From Opitutaceae bacterium TAV5 (GTDB lineage Bacteria; Verrucomicrobiota; Verrucomicrobiia; Opitutales; Opitutaceae), in NCBI GenBank assembly GCA_000242935.3, contig CP007053.1:4387001-4451000 (forward strand): 64,000 nucleotides of DNA. Reading direction: 5' to 3'. Made by a program: the position numbers and the translations under genes. The notes below the pieces were generated by a model that saw only the letters and a list, made by a program, of their open reading frames with translations, had not been told where the DNA came from and searched no databases. Positions 43,794-52,989 of this stretch are shown piece by piece; the stretch's first letter is position 1; each line of letters opens with the position of its first letter.

Positions 43794-44818
43794 CGGGAGC
43801 GGATGGTTTTTCCCTCCAGCCAGGTGCCTTCGAGCATGAGGTAGGAAGGGAGGACGGGGATGCCGCGTTCGCTGCGGTGGACGAGGTCGATCAGCAGTTC
43901 GACGGCGCGGGCGCCGACGATTTCGGGGTTTTCCCACATGCCCGCGAAAAAACCGTCGCGGTGACGCACGGAGAGGAGCGCGATGCCGGTGTCGTCGGGA
44001 ATGCGGACGCCGGCGTCGGCGAGCCACGGATACGCGAAATCCCAGAGCGTGACGACGACGTCGGGTTTGTAACGGGAAAACCAGGACAGGAAGCGCTCGC
44101 GGGTAAGGTTGGGGACGTTGAGCAGCGGGACTCGCTGCGAGGCAGGCCAGTCGAGCTGCTCGCTGAGAAAGGCGGAACTGGGGATGCGTTCGGTGCGAAG
44201 TTCGTTTTCCGCCTCGAGAGCGAGGCCGATGCGTTGATATCCGCGGGCGCGCAGCGTGCGGAGAAGCGTTTCGGTGGAGCGGAAGTGGTGGTGCGTGACC
44301 GTGTGCAGGCGCGGGGAAACGAGCGAGTAGCCGAAGGTCACGCTGGCGAAACGGTCGAGAGACAGGTCGAGCCGCATGAGCGGTTCGGGCTGCGGAGCGA
44401 GGAGAATCCCGGGGATGTTGCGGGCGCGGAGGATCTGCTCCATGCGGGCGGGCGTCATGCCGGGAGCCGCGAGGTCATGGGCCTCGAGCTGGTAGCCGAG
44501 CTCGGCGGCGCGGGCGGTGGCGCCTTCGAAGTAGTGTTTGAAGGTGGTGATGTCGCGCCAGTCGCGTCCGCCGGGCGGGTAGTTGCTGACCCAGGCGAGG
44601 GTGGCCTGAAAGCCGCGGGGACGGAGTTGTTTTTTGTAGGCGGAGAGGCCGGCGAGGTAGGGGTCGGGGCGATAGCCGAGTTGTTGCGCGATGGCCTGCA
44701 CGCGCTCGCGGATATCGGCGGAGAGGCGGGGGTGGTTGTTGAGGGCGAGGGAAACGGTGGCCTGGGTGACGCCGGCGGCGCGGGCGATGTCGCGTTGGGT
44801 TGGGCGGGCGGAAGGCAT
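43790..44818 (-). CDS. LacI-family regulator, first of a coupled tandem pair
   Basis: This 342-residue protein has a helix-turn-helix (TQRDIARAAGVTQATVSLAL then NNHPRL) almost the same as its neighbour's and close to the LacI at 22 kb. The sensor domain ends YLMLEGTWLEGKTIRSR. The recognition helices of the two tandem proteins are the same, so they should share operators, while the sensor domains differ in many positions and may bind different sugars. It heads a minus-strand set of secreted proteins, a GH42-like enzyme and a pseudopilin. Confidence 0.93.
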   Translation of the reverse strand: MPSARPTQRDIARAAGVTQATVSLALNNHPRLSADIRERVQAIAQQLGYRPDPYLAGLSAYKKQLRPRGFQATLAWVSNYPPGGRDWRDITTFKHYFEGATARAAELGYQLEAHDLAAPGMTPARMEQILRARNIPGILLAPQPEPLMRLDLSLDRFASVTFGYSLVSPRLHTVTHHHFRSTETLLRTLRARGYQRIGLALEAENELRTERIPSSAFLSEQLDWPASQRVPLLNVPNLTRERFLSWFSRYKPDVVVTLWDFAYPWLADAGVRIPDDTGIALLSVRHRDGFFAGMWENPEIVGARAVELLIDLVHRSERGIPVLPSYLMLEGTWLEGKTIRSR

Positions 44819-44819
44819 G

Positions 44820-44967
44820 GGGGACAGAAGACAGAAGCCAGAGGCCAGAGGCCAGAAAAACAGAGGCCAGAAGACAGAGGCCAGAAAAACAGCAGTCGTC
44901 ATCGTTGAAATCTGTCCTCCGGGCTCTAGCCTCTGGCCTCTGTCTTCTGTCCTCTGGCCTCCGGTCA
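44820..44967. repeat. Palindrome of the gaagacagaggccag type
   Basis: The left side reads GACAGAAGACAGAAGCCAGA, GGCCAGAGGCCAG and a partly duplicated GAGGCCAGAAGACAGAGGCC. The right side reads CTCTGGCCTCTGTCTTCTGT then CCTCTGGCCTCC. They can pair over some 25-30 nt. It occupies the whole gap between feoB and the lacI pair and must lie next to or within the lacI promoter region. Confidence 0.75.
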
Positions 44968-47286
44968 TTGCAGCAGGCGCCAGGCGAGGGCGACGGCGGC
45001 GCAGAGGACGAAGCCGATGACGACGGGCATGAAGGTGGCGAGCGCGGTCCATTTCACCGAACGCGTCTCCTTGTAGATCGTGTAGATCGTCGTGCTGCAC
45101 GGGTTGTGGCAGAGGCTGAAGAGCATCAGGTTCACGCCGGTGAGGACTGTCCAGCCGGCGTGGGTGAGCAGGGTCTTCACGCTGTCGTTGTCCGTCTCGA
45201 AGAGCACGCCCGCCTCGCCGCCGGGAGCCGCATGGCCGGTGACGAGAACCGTCAGCATGAGCACGGTGGGGATGACGATTTCGTTGGCCGGAATGGCGAT
45301 GACGTAGGCGAGCAGGATGACGCCATTGAGGCCGAGGAACCAGCCGAACGGATCGAGCCCTTCGACGAGCCAGGCGGCGAGGCTCTGGTTGCCGATGGCG
45401 ACATTGGACACGAGCCAGATGACGGCGCCGGCGGGCGCGGCAAACACGATGGCGCGCCAGAGCACGAAGAGCGTGCGGTCGATCAGCGAGGTGTACAGGG
45501 TACGCAGGATATTGGGCGGGCGGTAGGGCGGGAGTTCCAGGCTGAAGGTCGAAGCCACGCCGCGCAGCACGGTGCGGCTGAGGAGCCACGACGAGAGCAG
45601 GGCGAGGACGAAGCCGAGGACGGCCACACCGAAGACCGCGGCGGTGGCGGTGAACCCGGCGAGCCCGGCCGGCGCGAGCGCGCCGAGGAAGATCGTGGCG
45701 ATGAGGATCTGTGTGGGCCAGCGGCCGTTGCAGAGGGCAAAATTGTTGGTGATGATCGCAATCAGCCGTTCGCGGGGTGAGTCGATGACACGGGCCGCGA
45801 TGACGCCGGCGGCGTTGCAACCGTAACCCATCGCCATGGTGAGCGACTGCTTGCCGTGCGCGCCGACACGCTGGAAGAGGCGGTCGAGATTGAAGGCGAC
45901 GCGGGGCAGGTAGCCGAAATCTTCCAGCATGGTGAAGATCGGAAAAAAGATCGCCATCGGCGGGAGCATCACGCTGACGACCCAGGCGGTGGCGAGGTAC
46001 ACGCCGTCCACGAGCAGCCCGGCCAGCCAGGACCAGAGGTGCGCGTGAGCCACGTTGTGGAGGAACGGATACACCTTTCCGAGGAACAGGTCGCCGAGGA
46101 GAGCGCTGGGGACATTGGTGCCGCTGATCGTGAGCCAGAGCACGATGGCAAAGGCGATGCCCATGACCGGAAAACCGGTCCACGGACCGGTGAGCAGGGC
46201 GTCGAGGCGATTTTGCAGGTCGAGGCGACGGGAGGCGCCCTTGCGCGCGACGGCGCGGCCGACGATGCGCGCGGTCTCGGCATAGATGGCCTCGGTGAGG
46301 CGGTCCTGATAATTGGAGGGGAGTTTCCAGCGGATGGCCTCGGCAGCGGCCACGATGGCGGCGGCTTCGCCGCCCGGTTCAGGGTTCAGGGTTTGGGGTT
46401 TGGAGTTTGTTGTCGATTGTGGAGTCGGGAGGCCGGGGGGAGTGGCGAGTTCGTCGAAACCCTGAACGCGGGATTCGGAACTCTGGACACTGAACTCCGA
46501 ACCCTGAACGATCACCGCCGCGTTAGCGGCGGCGGCGGTGACAAGGTCGGCGATGGAGCGGTCGCCTTCGAGCAGGCGCAGGCCGATCCATTCGGGATGG
46601 GCGAGAGCGGGGAAGTTTTTTTTCAGACGCGCGGTGATGTCGTCGAGCGCCTCGCGCAGGCCGGGAACCTCGAGCCGGAGACGGTAGGGTTTGCAGGTGA
46701 CGGCGCCGGTGGCGACCGCGTGGATTTCGGCGAGGAGCGCATCGATGCCCTCGCCGCCGCGCGCGGCGCAGGGGACGACCGGGATGCCGAGGTCGGCGGC
46801 GAGGCGGCGGGCGTCGATGACGAGGTTGTGCGCGCGGGCCTCGTCCATGAGGTTGAGGCAGAGCACCGCGCGTTCGGTGATCTGGAGCACCTGGAGGACG
46901 AGGTTGAGGTTGCGCTCCAGGGAGGAGGCGTCGACGACGATGACGGTGACGTCGGGCTGGCCAAAGAGGATAAACTCGCGGGCGACGGTTTCGTCGGGGC
47001 TGGCGGAACGGAGCGAGTAGGTGCCGGGGAGATCGACAATCTTGTAACGACGGTCCGAATACGCAAAACCGCCTTCGGCGCGGGCGATGGTCTTGCCGGG
47101 CCAGTTGCCGGTGTGCTGGCGCAGGCCGGTGAGGCGGTTGAACACGGTGCTCTTGCCGGTGTTGGGGTTGCCGGCCAGGGCGATGACGCTGTCCCACTTG
47201 TCGAGGTTGACGCCGAGCCGTTCAAGGCCCGCGCGCGGGGCGGAAGCACAGGTGGAGCAGGCGGATGGCGGACAGGCGGAGGACAT
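44965..47286 (-). CDS. feoB: Ferrous iron transporter B with in-frame repeat insertion
   Basis: FeoB imports Fe(II) across the inner membrane. This 773-residue protein has a Cys-rich start (CPPSACSTCAS), a G-domain with GNPNTGKST (39-47), DLPGTYSL (switch) and NLMD (G4), a helical linker, then about eight to ten membrane segments with the Gate motifs FGYLPRVAF and GYGCNAAGV. Between the G-domain and the membrane part a stretch of about 45 residues (259-303, SEFSVQSSESRVQGFDE ... SKPQTLNPEPG) is encoded by a palindromic repeat and looks foreign. It ends MPVVIGFVLCAAVALAWRLL. The DtxR-FeoA fusion gene lies upstream on the same strand. Confidence 0.93.
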   Translation of the reverse strand: MSSACPPSACSTCASAPRAGLERLGVNLDKWDSVIALAGNPNTGKSTVFNRLTGLRQHTGNWPGKTIARAEGGFAYSDRRYKIVDLPGTYSLRSASPDETVAREFILFGQPDVTVIVVDASSLERNLNLVLQVLQITERAVLCLNLMDEARAHNLVIDARRLAADLGIPVVPCAARGGEGIDALLAEIHAVATGAVTCKPYRLRLEVPGLREALDDITARLKKNFPALAHPEWIGLRLLEGDRSIADLVTAAAANAAVIVQGSEFSVQSSESRVQGFDELATPPGLPTPQSTTNSKPQTLNPEPGGEAAAIVAAAEAIRWKLPSNYQDRLTEAIYAETARIVGRAVARKGASRRLDLQNRLDALLTGPWTGFPVMGIAFAIVLWLTISGTNVPSALLGDLFLGKVYPFLHNVAHAHLWSWLAGLLVDGVYLATAWVVSVMLPPMAIFFPIFTMLEDFGYLPRVAFNLDRLFQRVGAHGKQSLTMAMGYGCNAAGVIAARVIDSPRERLIAIITNNFALCNGRWPTQILIATIFLGALAPAGLAGFTATAAVFGVAVLGFVLALLSSWLLSRTVLRGVASTFSLELPPYRPPNILRTLYTSLIDRTLFVLWRAIVFAAPAGAVIWLVSNVAIGNQSLAAWLVEGLDPFGWFLGLNGVILLAYVIAIPANEIVIPTVLMLTVLVTGHAAPGGEAGVLFETDNDSVKTLLTHAGWTVLTGVNLMLFSLCHNPCSTTIYTIYKETRSVKWTALATFMPVVIGFVLCAAVALAWRLLQ
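46378..46512. repeat. Palindromic repeat inserted in frame in feoB
   Basis: The arm CGGTTCAGGGTTCAGGGTTT then GGGGTTTGGAGTTTG faces CCCTGAACGCGGGATTCGGA ... ACTCCGAACCCTGAACGATC. They can fold into a long imperfect hairpin. The element has no stop codon in the feoB frame and preserves it. A related single arm lies in the GH42-like gene at 38840-38892. Confidence 0.8.
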
Positions 47287-47289
47287 TCG

Positions 47290-47415
47290 GAAAATGCTGA
47301 AAACTGAAATGCTGAAACGCTGAAATGAAGTGAGCGATGTGGTGTGTGAGGATTGGTTGGGTCGAACGATGTTCCGGTTGCCTGGAGGTCCGGATTTCAG
47401 CCTTTCAGCGCGTCA
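47290..47415. repeat. Palindrome of the gctgaaacgctgaaatg type
   Basis: GCTGAAACGCTGAAATG near 47308-47326 faces ATTTCAGCCTTTCAGCGCGT then CAGCGTTTC near 47394-47422, just where the upstream gene ends. It occupies the 110-nt gap between the DtxR-FeoA gene and feoB and slightly overlaps the former's 3' end. Confidence 0.65.
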
Positions 47416-48455
47416 GCGTTTCCGGGCGCCGGTTTCGGCTCTGCCGCCACCAGCACCTGGTCGGCCTGTTCGCGGCGGAGGGCGACGAGGGTGCCGCGGA
47501 CGCGGAAGGCGGCCGGACCTTGGAAGGGGCTTTGCAGGGCGTACTCGATGCGGCTGCCGGGCACAAAACCGAGATCGAGCAGGCGCGAGCGTTCCGCCCC
47601 GATGCAGCCGGGAAGGAGGAGGAGCACGTCGGCACTGCCGCCGGGGCCGATGTCGGAAAGGCGGCAGGCTCCGGCGGGGACGGGTTTTTCGGAATCGAGC
47701 GGCGGGCGGACGCGGACCATGGCGGCGAGTTCCAGCGGCAGGTCAAACTTGCGGGCCTCGATGGTGAGGCGGCAGCCGGCGGGGTGGATGTCGTGGAGGG
47801 TGAAACGCATGCCGGCATAGACGCCGGCGCGCGCGAGCCGGGCGAAGAGGGCGGGGGGCTCGTCCTCGACGTGGTCGATCACACCGCGGGTCTCCGGCGT
47901 CCAGGAGAGCAGGGGGCGGCCGCCGGCGCCGGGCCAGTGGCCCTCGCGGGTGGGAATGGGGTCGCCGTGCGGGTCGAAGCGCGGGTTGTCGAGCCGGTCG
48001 GCGAGGCGGTTGACTTCGTCGCGCGAGAGACGGTGTTCGGCGGTATGGGCAAGCTCGTGCCAGCGTTCGGGTTGCAGCCCGGATTCGCGGGCGAGCCGGG
48101 TTTCCACGAGCCGGTGCGCGCGCATGATGAGGAGCGCGATCTCGCGACCGGCCGGGAGGAGCCCCCGGCCGCCGCTGCCGGCGGGCGTGGGGCGGGTGGC
48201 GGCGGCGTTGTCGCCGGTGGCGACGAGTCCGGCCTCGCGGGCGCGGGCAAGGGCGTGGAGCACGGCCTCGCGCGAGGCGCCGGTGAGGCCGGCAAGGCGT
48301 TCGTCGGAAGCGGTCTGCTGGTGGTATTCGCATTCCAGCATGGCGCGCAGCACATCCTCGACGGTTTCACGGTCGGTGTGCTTCCAGGCCTGCATGGAGG
48401 CGGGAAGTCCGGACGTCTCGGAACTGTCGTTGCTGCGGGATGGAGGCATCGCCAT
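47397..48455 (-). CDS. DtxR-type regulator fused to a FeoA domain
   Basis: This protein of about 352 residues has an N-terminal winged-helix/DtxR-like half (about 20-210: [78 protein letters not shown]) and a C-terminal SH3-like FeoA region (about 270-345: [44 protein letters not shown]). DtxR-family proteins are iron or manganese repressors and FeoA helps FeoB, so this fusion probably senses iron and tunes feoB downstream. The ATG at 48449 is an alternative start. Confidence 0.82.
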   Translation of the reverse strand: MAMPPSRSNDSSETSGLPASMQAWKHTDRETVEDVLRAMLECEYHQQTASDERLAGLTGASREAVLHALARAREAGLVATGDNAAATRPTPAGSGGRGLLPAGREIALLIMRAHRLVETRLARESGLQPERWHELAHTAEHRLSRDEVNRLADRLDNPRFDPHGDPIPTREGHWPGAGGRPLLSWTPETRGVIDHVEDEPPALFARLARAGVYAGMRFTLHDIHPAGCRLTIEARKFDLPLELAAMVRVRPPLDSEKPVPAGACRLSDIGPGGSADVLLLLPGCIGAERSRLLDLGFVPGSRIEYALQSPFQGPAAFRVRGTLVALRREQADQVLVAAEPKPAPGNADALKG

Positions 48456-48613
48456 GGCGGGTCGGCTCTCGGAAGTGGTCAATCGTTGGAGGAAAGAAAG
48501 CTGCGCAGCGTATTTGTGCAACGGTGATCCGCAGGAGTCGCATCCGGCGTGGCATGGCACCGGCGGCGACGTCCGCATTGACCTCGCGAATGCATCCGGC
48601 CACGTTGCCGGTC

Positions 48614-49564
48614 ATGGCATCCTCCCTCTTCCCGGACATTGTTTCCACCGTCGGTAACACCCCGCTCATCAAGCTCGGCCGCATGGCGGCAAAGCTGCCG
48701 GGGACGATTTATGTGAAAAACGAATTCATGAATCCGTGTTCCAGCGTGAAGGACCGGATCGGCCGCGCGATGATCGAAGCGGCGGAAAAGGAGGGCAAGG
48801 TGGGGCCGGAGAGCGTCATCGTGGAGCCGACGTCGGGCAACACCGGGATCGCCCTGGCCTTCGTCTGTGCCCAGCGCGGTTACAAGCTCATCCTGACGAT
48901 GCCGGAGACGATGTCGCTGGAGCGCCGCGTGCTGCTCCGGATGCTCGGGGCCGAACTCGTTCTCACGCCGGCCTCGGAGGGCATGCCGGGCGCCATCGCC
49001 AAGGCCAACGCCATCCTCGCGCAACACGGCGAGCGCGGCTACATGCCGCAGCAGTTTGAAAACCCGGCCAACCCCGAGATCCATCGCCGCACCACGGCCG
49101 AGGAAATCTGGGAAGCCACCGGCGGCAACGTGGATGCCTTCGTGGCCGGCGTGGGCACGGGCGGCACGATCACGGGTGTGGCGGAAGTCATCAAGTCGCG
49201 TCGCAAGATGCGCGCCATCGCGGTGGAGCCGGCGGCGAGCCCGGTGCTCGCGGGCGGCAAGGCCGGCCGTCACGTGATCCAGGGCATCGGCGCCGGATTC
49301 GTGCCGAAGAACTGCAACACCTCGATCATCGACGAGATCATCGCCGTGACCGACGACGATGCGCTCAACACCGCCCGCCAGCTTGCCGTGCAGGAGGGCA
49401 TCCTCGGGGGCATCTCGACGGGTGCGAATGTCTGGGCGGCGTTGCAGGTGGCGGCGCGCCCCGACTTCGAGGGCAAGGCGATCGTGACCGTCGCCTGCAG
49501 TTGCGGCGAACGCTACATCTCGACCGCGCTGGCCGAGCGGGCGTGGCAGGAAGTGCGGGTGTGA
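48614..49564 (+). CDS. cysK: Cysteine synthase A (O-acetylserine thiol-lyase)
   Basis: This 316-residue PLP enzyme makes cysteine from O-acetylserine and sulfide in the cytoplasm. The PLP lysine is Lys46 in [21 protein letters not shown] binds substrate, [14 protein letters not shown] binds phosphate, and [11 protein letters not shown] is near the end. I chose the ATG at 48614 because the family starts there. It is divergent from the DtxR-FeoA gene, with their promoters sharing the gap of about 160 nt. The closely similar cystathionine beta-synthase is less likely given the length. Confidence 0.95.
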   Translation: MASSLFPDIVSTVGNTPLIKLGRMAAKLPGTIYVKNEFMNPCSSVKDRIGRAMIEAAEKEGKVGPESVIVEPTSGNTGIALAFVCAQRGYKLILTMPETMSLERRVLLRMLGAELVLTPASEGMPGAIAKANAILAQHGERGYMPQQFENPANPEIHRRTTAEEIWEATGGNVDAFVAGVGTGGTITGVAEVIKSRRKMRAIAVEPAASPVLAGGKAGRHVIQGIGAGFVPKNCNTSIIDEIIAVTDDDALNTARQLAVQEGILGGISTGANVWAALQVAARPDFEGKAIVTVACSCGERYISTALAERAWQEVRV

Positions 49565-49761
49565 ATTTTCACGGAGCGGGCCCACGAAACACACGAAAGG
49601 ACACGAAAAAAATACCGGTCATACGGGGAGGAATGTTGACCGGAGGCACGTCCTGTCAGTCAGCCGCAGCCAGACCGTTTTCCGGGTTTCCGGTTTTTTG
49701 ATCTTTTTGATTTTTCGTGTCCTTTCGTGTGTTTCGTGGGCTATATTCCGGACCGATCATC
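49565..49761. repeat. 31-bp perfect inverted repeat (cacgaaacacacgaaagg type)
   Basis: The arms at 49580-49610 and 49711-49741 are exact reverse complements over 31 bp (GCCCACGAAACACACGAAAG and so on) with a 100-nt centre. It lies between cysK and the dehydrogenase gene. The right arm ends 20 nt before the next start. Confidence 0.9.
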
Positions 49762-50592
49762 ATGAGCAAAAAAATCGGTGTTCTCGGACTCGGCATCATC
49801 GGCGGCATCTGGGCTCGCCACTATCACGCGGCCGGCATTCTTGCCGGCGCATGGAACCGCACCCCGCAGCCGGATTTCCCGCAATGGCGCGACACGCCCG
49901 AAGCGGTGGCGGCGGCCGCCGACATCGTGCAGATCGTCGTGGCCGATCCTCCGGCCGTGCAGGGCGTGATCGACCGCATCCTGCCCGCGCTCGGGCCGGG
50001 CAAGGTCGTCGTCCAGTCGAGCACGATCGACCCCGACAGCAGCACGCGTTTCCGCGACCGGGTCGCGGCCACCGGGGCGCGCTACCTCGAAGCGCCGTTC
50101 ACCGGCAGCAAGCCGGCGGCGGAGGAGCGCAAGACGGTCTTTTATCTCGGCGGCGACGCAGCGCTGATCGCCGAACTGGAGCCGGTGCTCTCCCTCGTAT
50201 CGGCCACGCGACTACACATCGGCGACAACCGGCAGGCCACGATCCTGAAACTCGCGATGAACCTCAATCTTGCGATCCAGATGGAGGGCATTTCGGAGGC
50301 GCTCACGCTCGCCCGCCGGGGCGGCATCGGCGACGACACGTTTTTCGGCGCGCTCGCGCGCAATGTCGGCCATTCCGGCCTCGTGACGCTCAAGGAGCCA
50401 AAATTGCGCGCGGGGGATTTCGCCCCGCAGTTTTCCGTGAAACACATGCACAAGGACATGCGGCTGGCCGCCGGCACGGCGGAGGCGGCGGGCTTTCCGC
50501 TGCTGGCCGCGGTGCGCGCCCGGCTGGCCGAGGCGGAGGCGCGCGGCTGGGCGGACGACGATTTTGCGTCGCTGATCCGGCTGCTCGGGTAA
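49762..50592 (+). CDS. NAD(P)-dependent 3-hydroxyisobutyrate-dehydrogenase-family oxidoreductase
   Basis: This 276-residue protein has an N-terminal Rossmann fold with GLGIIGGIWARHYHAAG (about residues 8-24) and VQSSTIDPDSSTRF (about 90-103). The middle helix TGSKPAAEERKTVFYLGGDA holds substrate, and the conserved lysine region is GDNRQATILKLAMNLNL (Lys171 or so). The family acts on beta-hydroxyacids, and some members reduce glyoxylate or succinic semialdehyde. The true substrate is not clear. It lies between cysK and a 2OG-Fe oxygenase on the same strand, 83 nt before it. Confidence 0.87.
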   Translation: MSKKIGVLGLGIIGGIWARHYHAAGILAGAWNRTPQPDFPQWRDTPEAVAAAADIVQIVVADPPAVQGVIDRILPALGPGKVVVQSSTIDPDSSTRFRDRVAATGARYLEAPFTGSKPAAEERKTVFYLGGDAALIAELEPVLSLVSATRLHIGDNRQATILKLAMNLNLAIQMEGISEALTLARRGGIGDDTFFGALARNVGHSGLVTLKEPKLRAGDFAPQFSVKHMHKDMRLAAGTAEAAGFPLLAAVRARLAEAEARGWADDDFASLIRLLG

Positions 50593-50675
50593 TTGCGGAC
50601 CGGCGCACCTCCGGCAGGTGCGGCATTGCAGGGCGGGCGTTTTTCGCGCAACACCAACCGCCAACAGCTACACTC

Positions 50676-51317
50676 ATGTCCGCGATCCCACCTGCCACCC
50701 ACGCCGTCACCGCCTGGTTTCCGACGCTCATCTATCACACGCCGTTGCAGAAAAACGGCCTCGCCCGGCTCAACGACGAACTCGCCGACGAATGCGGGCG
50801 CCTGCGGGAATTCGACGACGCGGGCCGGAAATGGTCCGAAAAAAACTACCCCGGCGGCTACACCAGCTACGCCTCGATGAACGAGCTTCACCATTTTTCC
50901 AGCACGTTCACCGACCTCGAAAAAAAGATCGGCCGCCATGTGCGCGCCTACGCGAAGGCGCTCCATTTCGACCTGCGCGGGCGGGAGGTTTTCATGACCG
51001 ATTGCTGGGTGAATATCATGCCGCCGACCGCAGCGCATTCGCTTCACCTGCATCCGCTTTCGTTTATCAGCGGCACCTATTACGTGCGCACGCCGGCCGG
51101 CTGCCCGGGGCTCAAGTTCGAAGACCCGCGGCTCGACCGTTTCATGGCCGCGCCCCCCCGGCTCGCCAGCGCGCCGCCCGCGCAACGGCCCCACCCTACG
51201 TTCGCCGCGCAAGCCGGCGACGTGATCCTGTTCGAGAGCTGGCTCCGCCACGAGGTCGCCGCCAACCGCAGTGACGACGAACGCATCAGCATCAGTTTCA
51301 ACTACGCCTGGCGCTGA
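50676..51317 (+). CDS. 2OG-Fe(II) oxygenase-like protein
   Basis: This 213-residue protein has a jelly-roll core of the TIGR02466 type: AWFPTLIYHTPL at the start, DCWVNIMPPTAAHSLHLHPL (His-x-His iron ligands), SFISGTYYVRTPAGCPGLKF, then QAGDVILFESWLRHEVAANR (second His and basic cofactor residue) and ISISFNYAWR. Iron ligands are thus visible. Substrate and pathway are unknown. The start at 50676 is the ATG before the first conserved block. The next gene, metG, is 71 nt downstream. Confidence 0.85.
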   Translation: MSAIPPATHAVTAWFPTLIYHTPLQKNGLARLNDELADECGRLREFDDAGRKWSEKNYPGGYTSYASMNELHHFSSTFTDLEKKIGRHVRAYAKALHFDLRGREVFMTDCWVNIMPPTAAHSLHLHPLSFISGTYYVRTPAGCPGLKFEDPRLDRFMAAPPRLASAPPAQRPHPTFAAQAGDVILFESWLRHEVAANRSDDERISISFNYAWR

Positions 51318-51388
51318 GCGCCTTGCGGGTCTTCCGCAAAATCTTCGACATTTGTCCGCCGCCCGTTTTCCTCGGACGGTTTCCACGC

Positions 51389-52978
51389 ATGAAGAAGACA
51401 TTCTACATCACGACCGCGATCGACTATGTGAACGGTTCGCCGCACCTCGGCCATGCCTACGAGAAGGTGCTGACGGACGTTATTGCACGGTTCCGGCGCG
51501 CGATGGGAGACCGGGTGTATTTCCTCACCGGCGTGGACGAGCACGGCCAGAAGGTCCAGCAAAGCGCCCGGAAACGCGGCATTTCGCCGCAGCAACTGTG
51601 CGACGAGGTCTCCGAAGAATTCCGCACCCTGTGTGCCAAACTCGAAATCTCCAACGACGATTTCATCCGCACCACCGAGCCGCGTCACAAGAAAGTCGTC
51701 CGTGAGCTCCTGCAAAAACTCCATGACAAGGGCGAAATCTATAAAGCGGAGTACAAGGGTTTTTATTCCACGCGCCAGGAGCAGTTTTTACAGGAAAAGG
51801 ACCGCAACCCCGACGGCACCTGGCCGGAGATTTTCGGCGACGTCACGGAAATCACCGAGAGCAACTATTTCTTCAAGCTGCGCGCTTACCAGGACTGGCT
51901 GGTCGATTTCCTCAGGACCAACGAGGATTTTGTGTTCCCGCGCTACCGGCAGAAGCAGGTGCTGGAGTTTCTGGCCGAGCCGCTCAACGACCTCTGCATC
52001 TCGCGTCCGAAGGACCGTCTCGAATGGGGCATCCCGTTGCCGTTCGACGAGGATTTTGTGACCTACGTGTGGTTCGACGCGCTGGTCAACTACTACTCCG
52101 CCGTGATCGACAAGCCGGGCGTGTGGCCGGCCGATTTCCACGTCATCGGCAAGGACATCCTCGTGCCGCCGCACGCCGTTTACTGGCCGATCATGCTGAA
52201 GGCGCTCGGCGTGGAGCCGCCGCGCTCGCTGCTGGCCCACGGCTGGTGGTCGATCAACGGCAGCAAGATGTCCAAGAGCACCGGCAACTTCGTCGAGCCG
52301 GTGAGTTTCGCCGACCAGTACGGCGTCGATGCGCTGCGCTATTTTCTCATCCGCGAGATGAGCGTGGGGCAGGACAGCGATTTCTCGCTCCAGCAGTTCC
52401 TCGCCCGTTACAACGCCGAACTGGCCAACAACCTCGGCAACCTCGTCAACCGCACGCTCAACATGACCAACCGCTTCGCCGGCGGCGTGATTCCGGCGGC
52501 GGCCCCTGACGGAGCGGACGGACTCGACGCTGCCGCGCTCGCGCCCGAGACCGAGTTGAAAACGCTTTGGGAGAAAACGCGTGCCGAAGTGATCGAGTTG
52601 AGCGAAGGCTTCCAGTTCCACATCGCGCTGGAGCGTACCTTCGGCTTCATCACCGCGACCAACCGCTACGTCGAGCAGCGTGCGCCGTGGAAACTCGGCA
52701 AGTCCGCCGAAGCGGCCGATCAGGCCCTGCTGCGCACCTCGCTCGCCACCATGGCCGAGGCGCTGCGCCTGGGCGTGACGCTGCTCGTCACCGTGATGCC
52801 CGCGACGGTCGAAAAGGTGTACGGTGTCCTCGGATACAAACCGGCGGCCGGACCTGAAGGCGCCGCCGGCGCCGGCTGGCGTGACGAACTCGTGTGGGGC
52901 GATCGCCTCACCGGCTCGAAGGTGGCCGAGACGGCGATCCTGTTCCCGCGGCCGCAGACGGATGCGAAATCGAAGTGA
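51389..52978 (+). CDS. metG: Methionyl-tRNA synthetase
   Basis: This 529-residue class I synthetase charges initiator and elongator tRNA-Met. The HIGH-like motif is HLGH at 19-22 and KMSKS is at 293-297. The connective region has no zinc-binding cysteines, and there is no C-terminal EMAP domain, so it is the short form. The anticodon-binding helical domain is at about 360-510. I chose the ATG at 51389; the frame is open further upstream without conserved sequence. Confidence 0.97.
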   Translation: MKKTFYITTAIDYVNGSPHLGHAYEKVLTDVIARFRRAMGDRVYFLTGVDEHGQKVQQSARKRGISPQQLCDEVSEEFRTLCAKLEISNDDFIRTTEPRHKKVVRELLQKLHDKGEIYKAEYKGFYSTRQEQFLQEKDRNPDGTWPEIFGDVTEITESNYFFKLRAYQDWLVDFLRTNEDFVFPRYRQKQVLEFLAEPLNDLCISRPKDRLEWGIPLPFDEDFVTYVWFDALVNYYSAVIDKPGVWPADFHVIGKDILVPPHAVYWPIMLKALGVEPPRSLLAHGWWSINGSKMSKSTGNFVEPVSFADQYGVDALRYFLIREMSVGQDSDFSLQQFLARYNAELANNLGNLVNRTLNMTNRFAGGVIPAAAPDGADGLDAAALAPETELKTLWEKTRAEVIELSEGFQFHIALERTFGFITATNRYVEQRAPWKLGKSAEAADQALLRTSLATMAEALRLGVTLLVTVMPATVEKVYGVLGYKPAAGPEGAAGAGWRDELVWGDRLTGSKVAETAILFPRPQTDAKSK

Positions 52979-52989
52979 CCGGGTTAACC

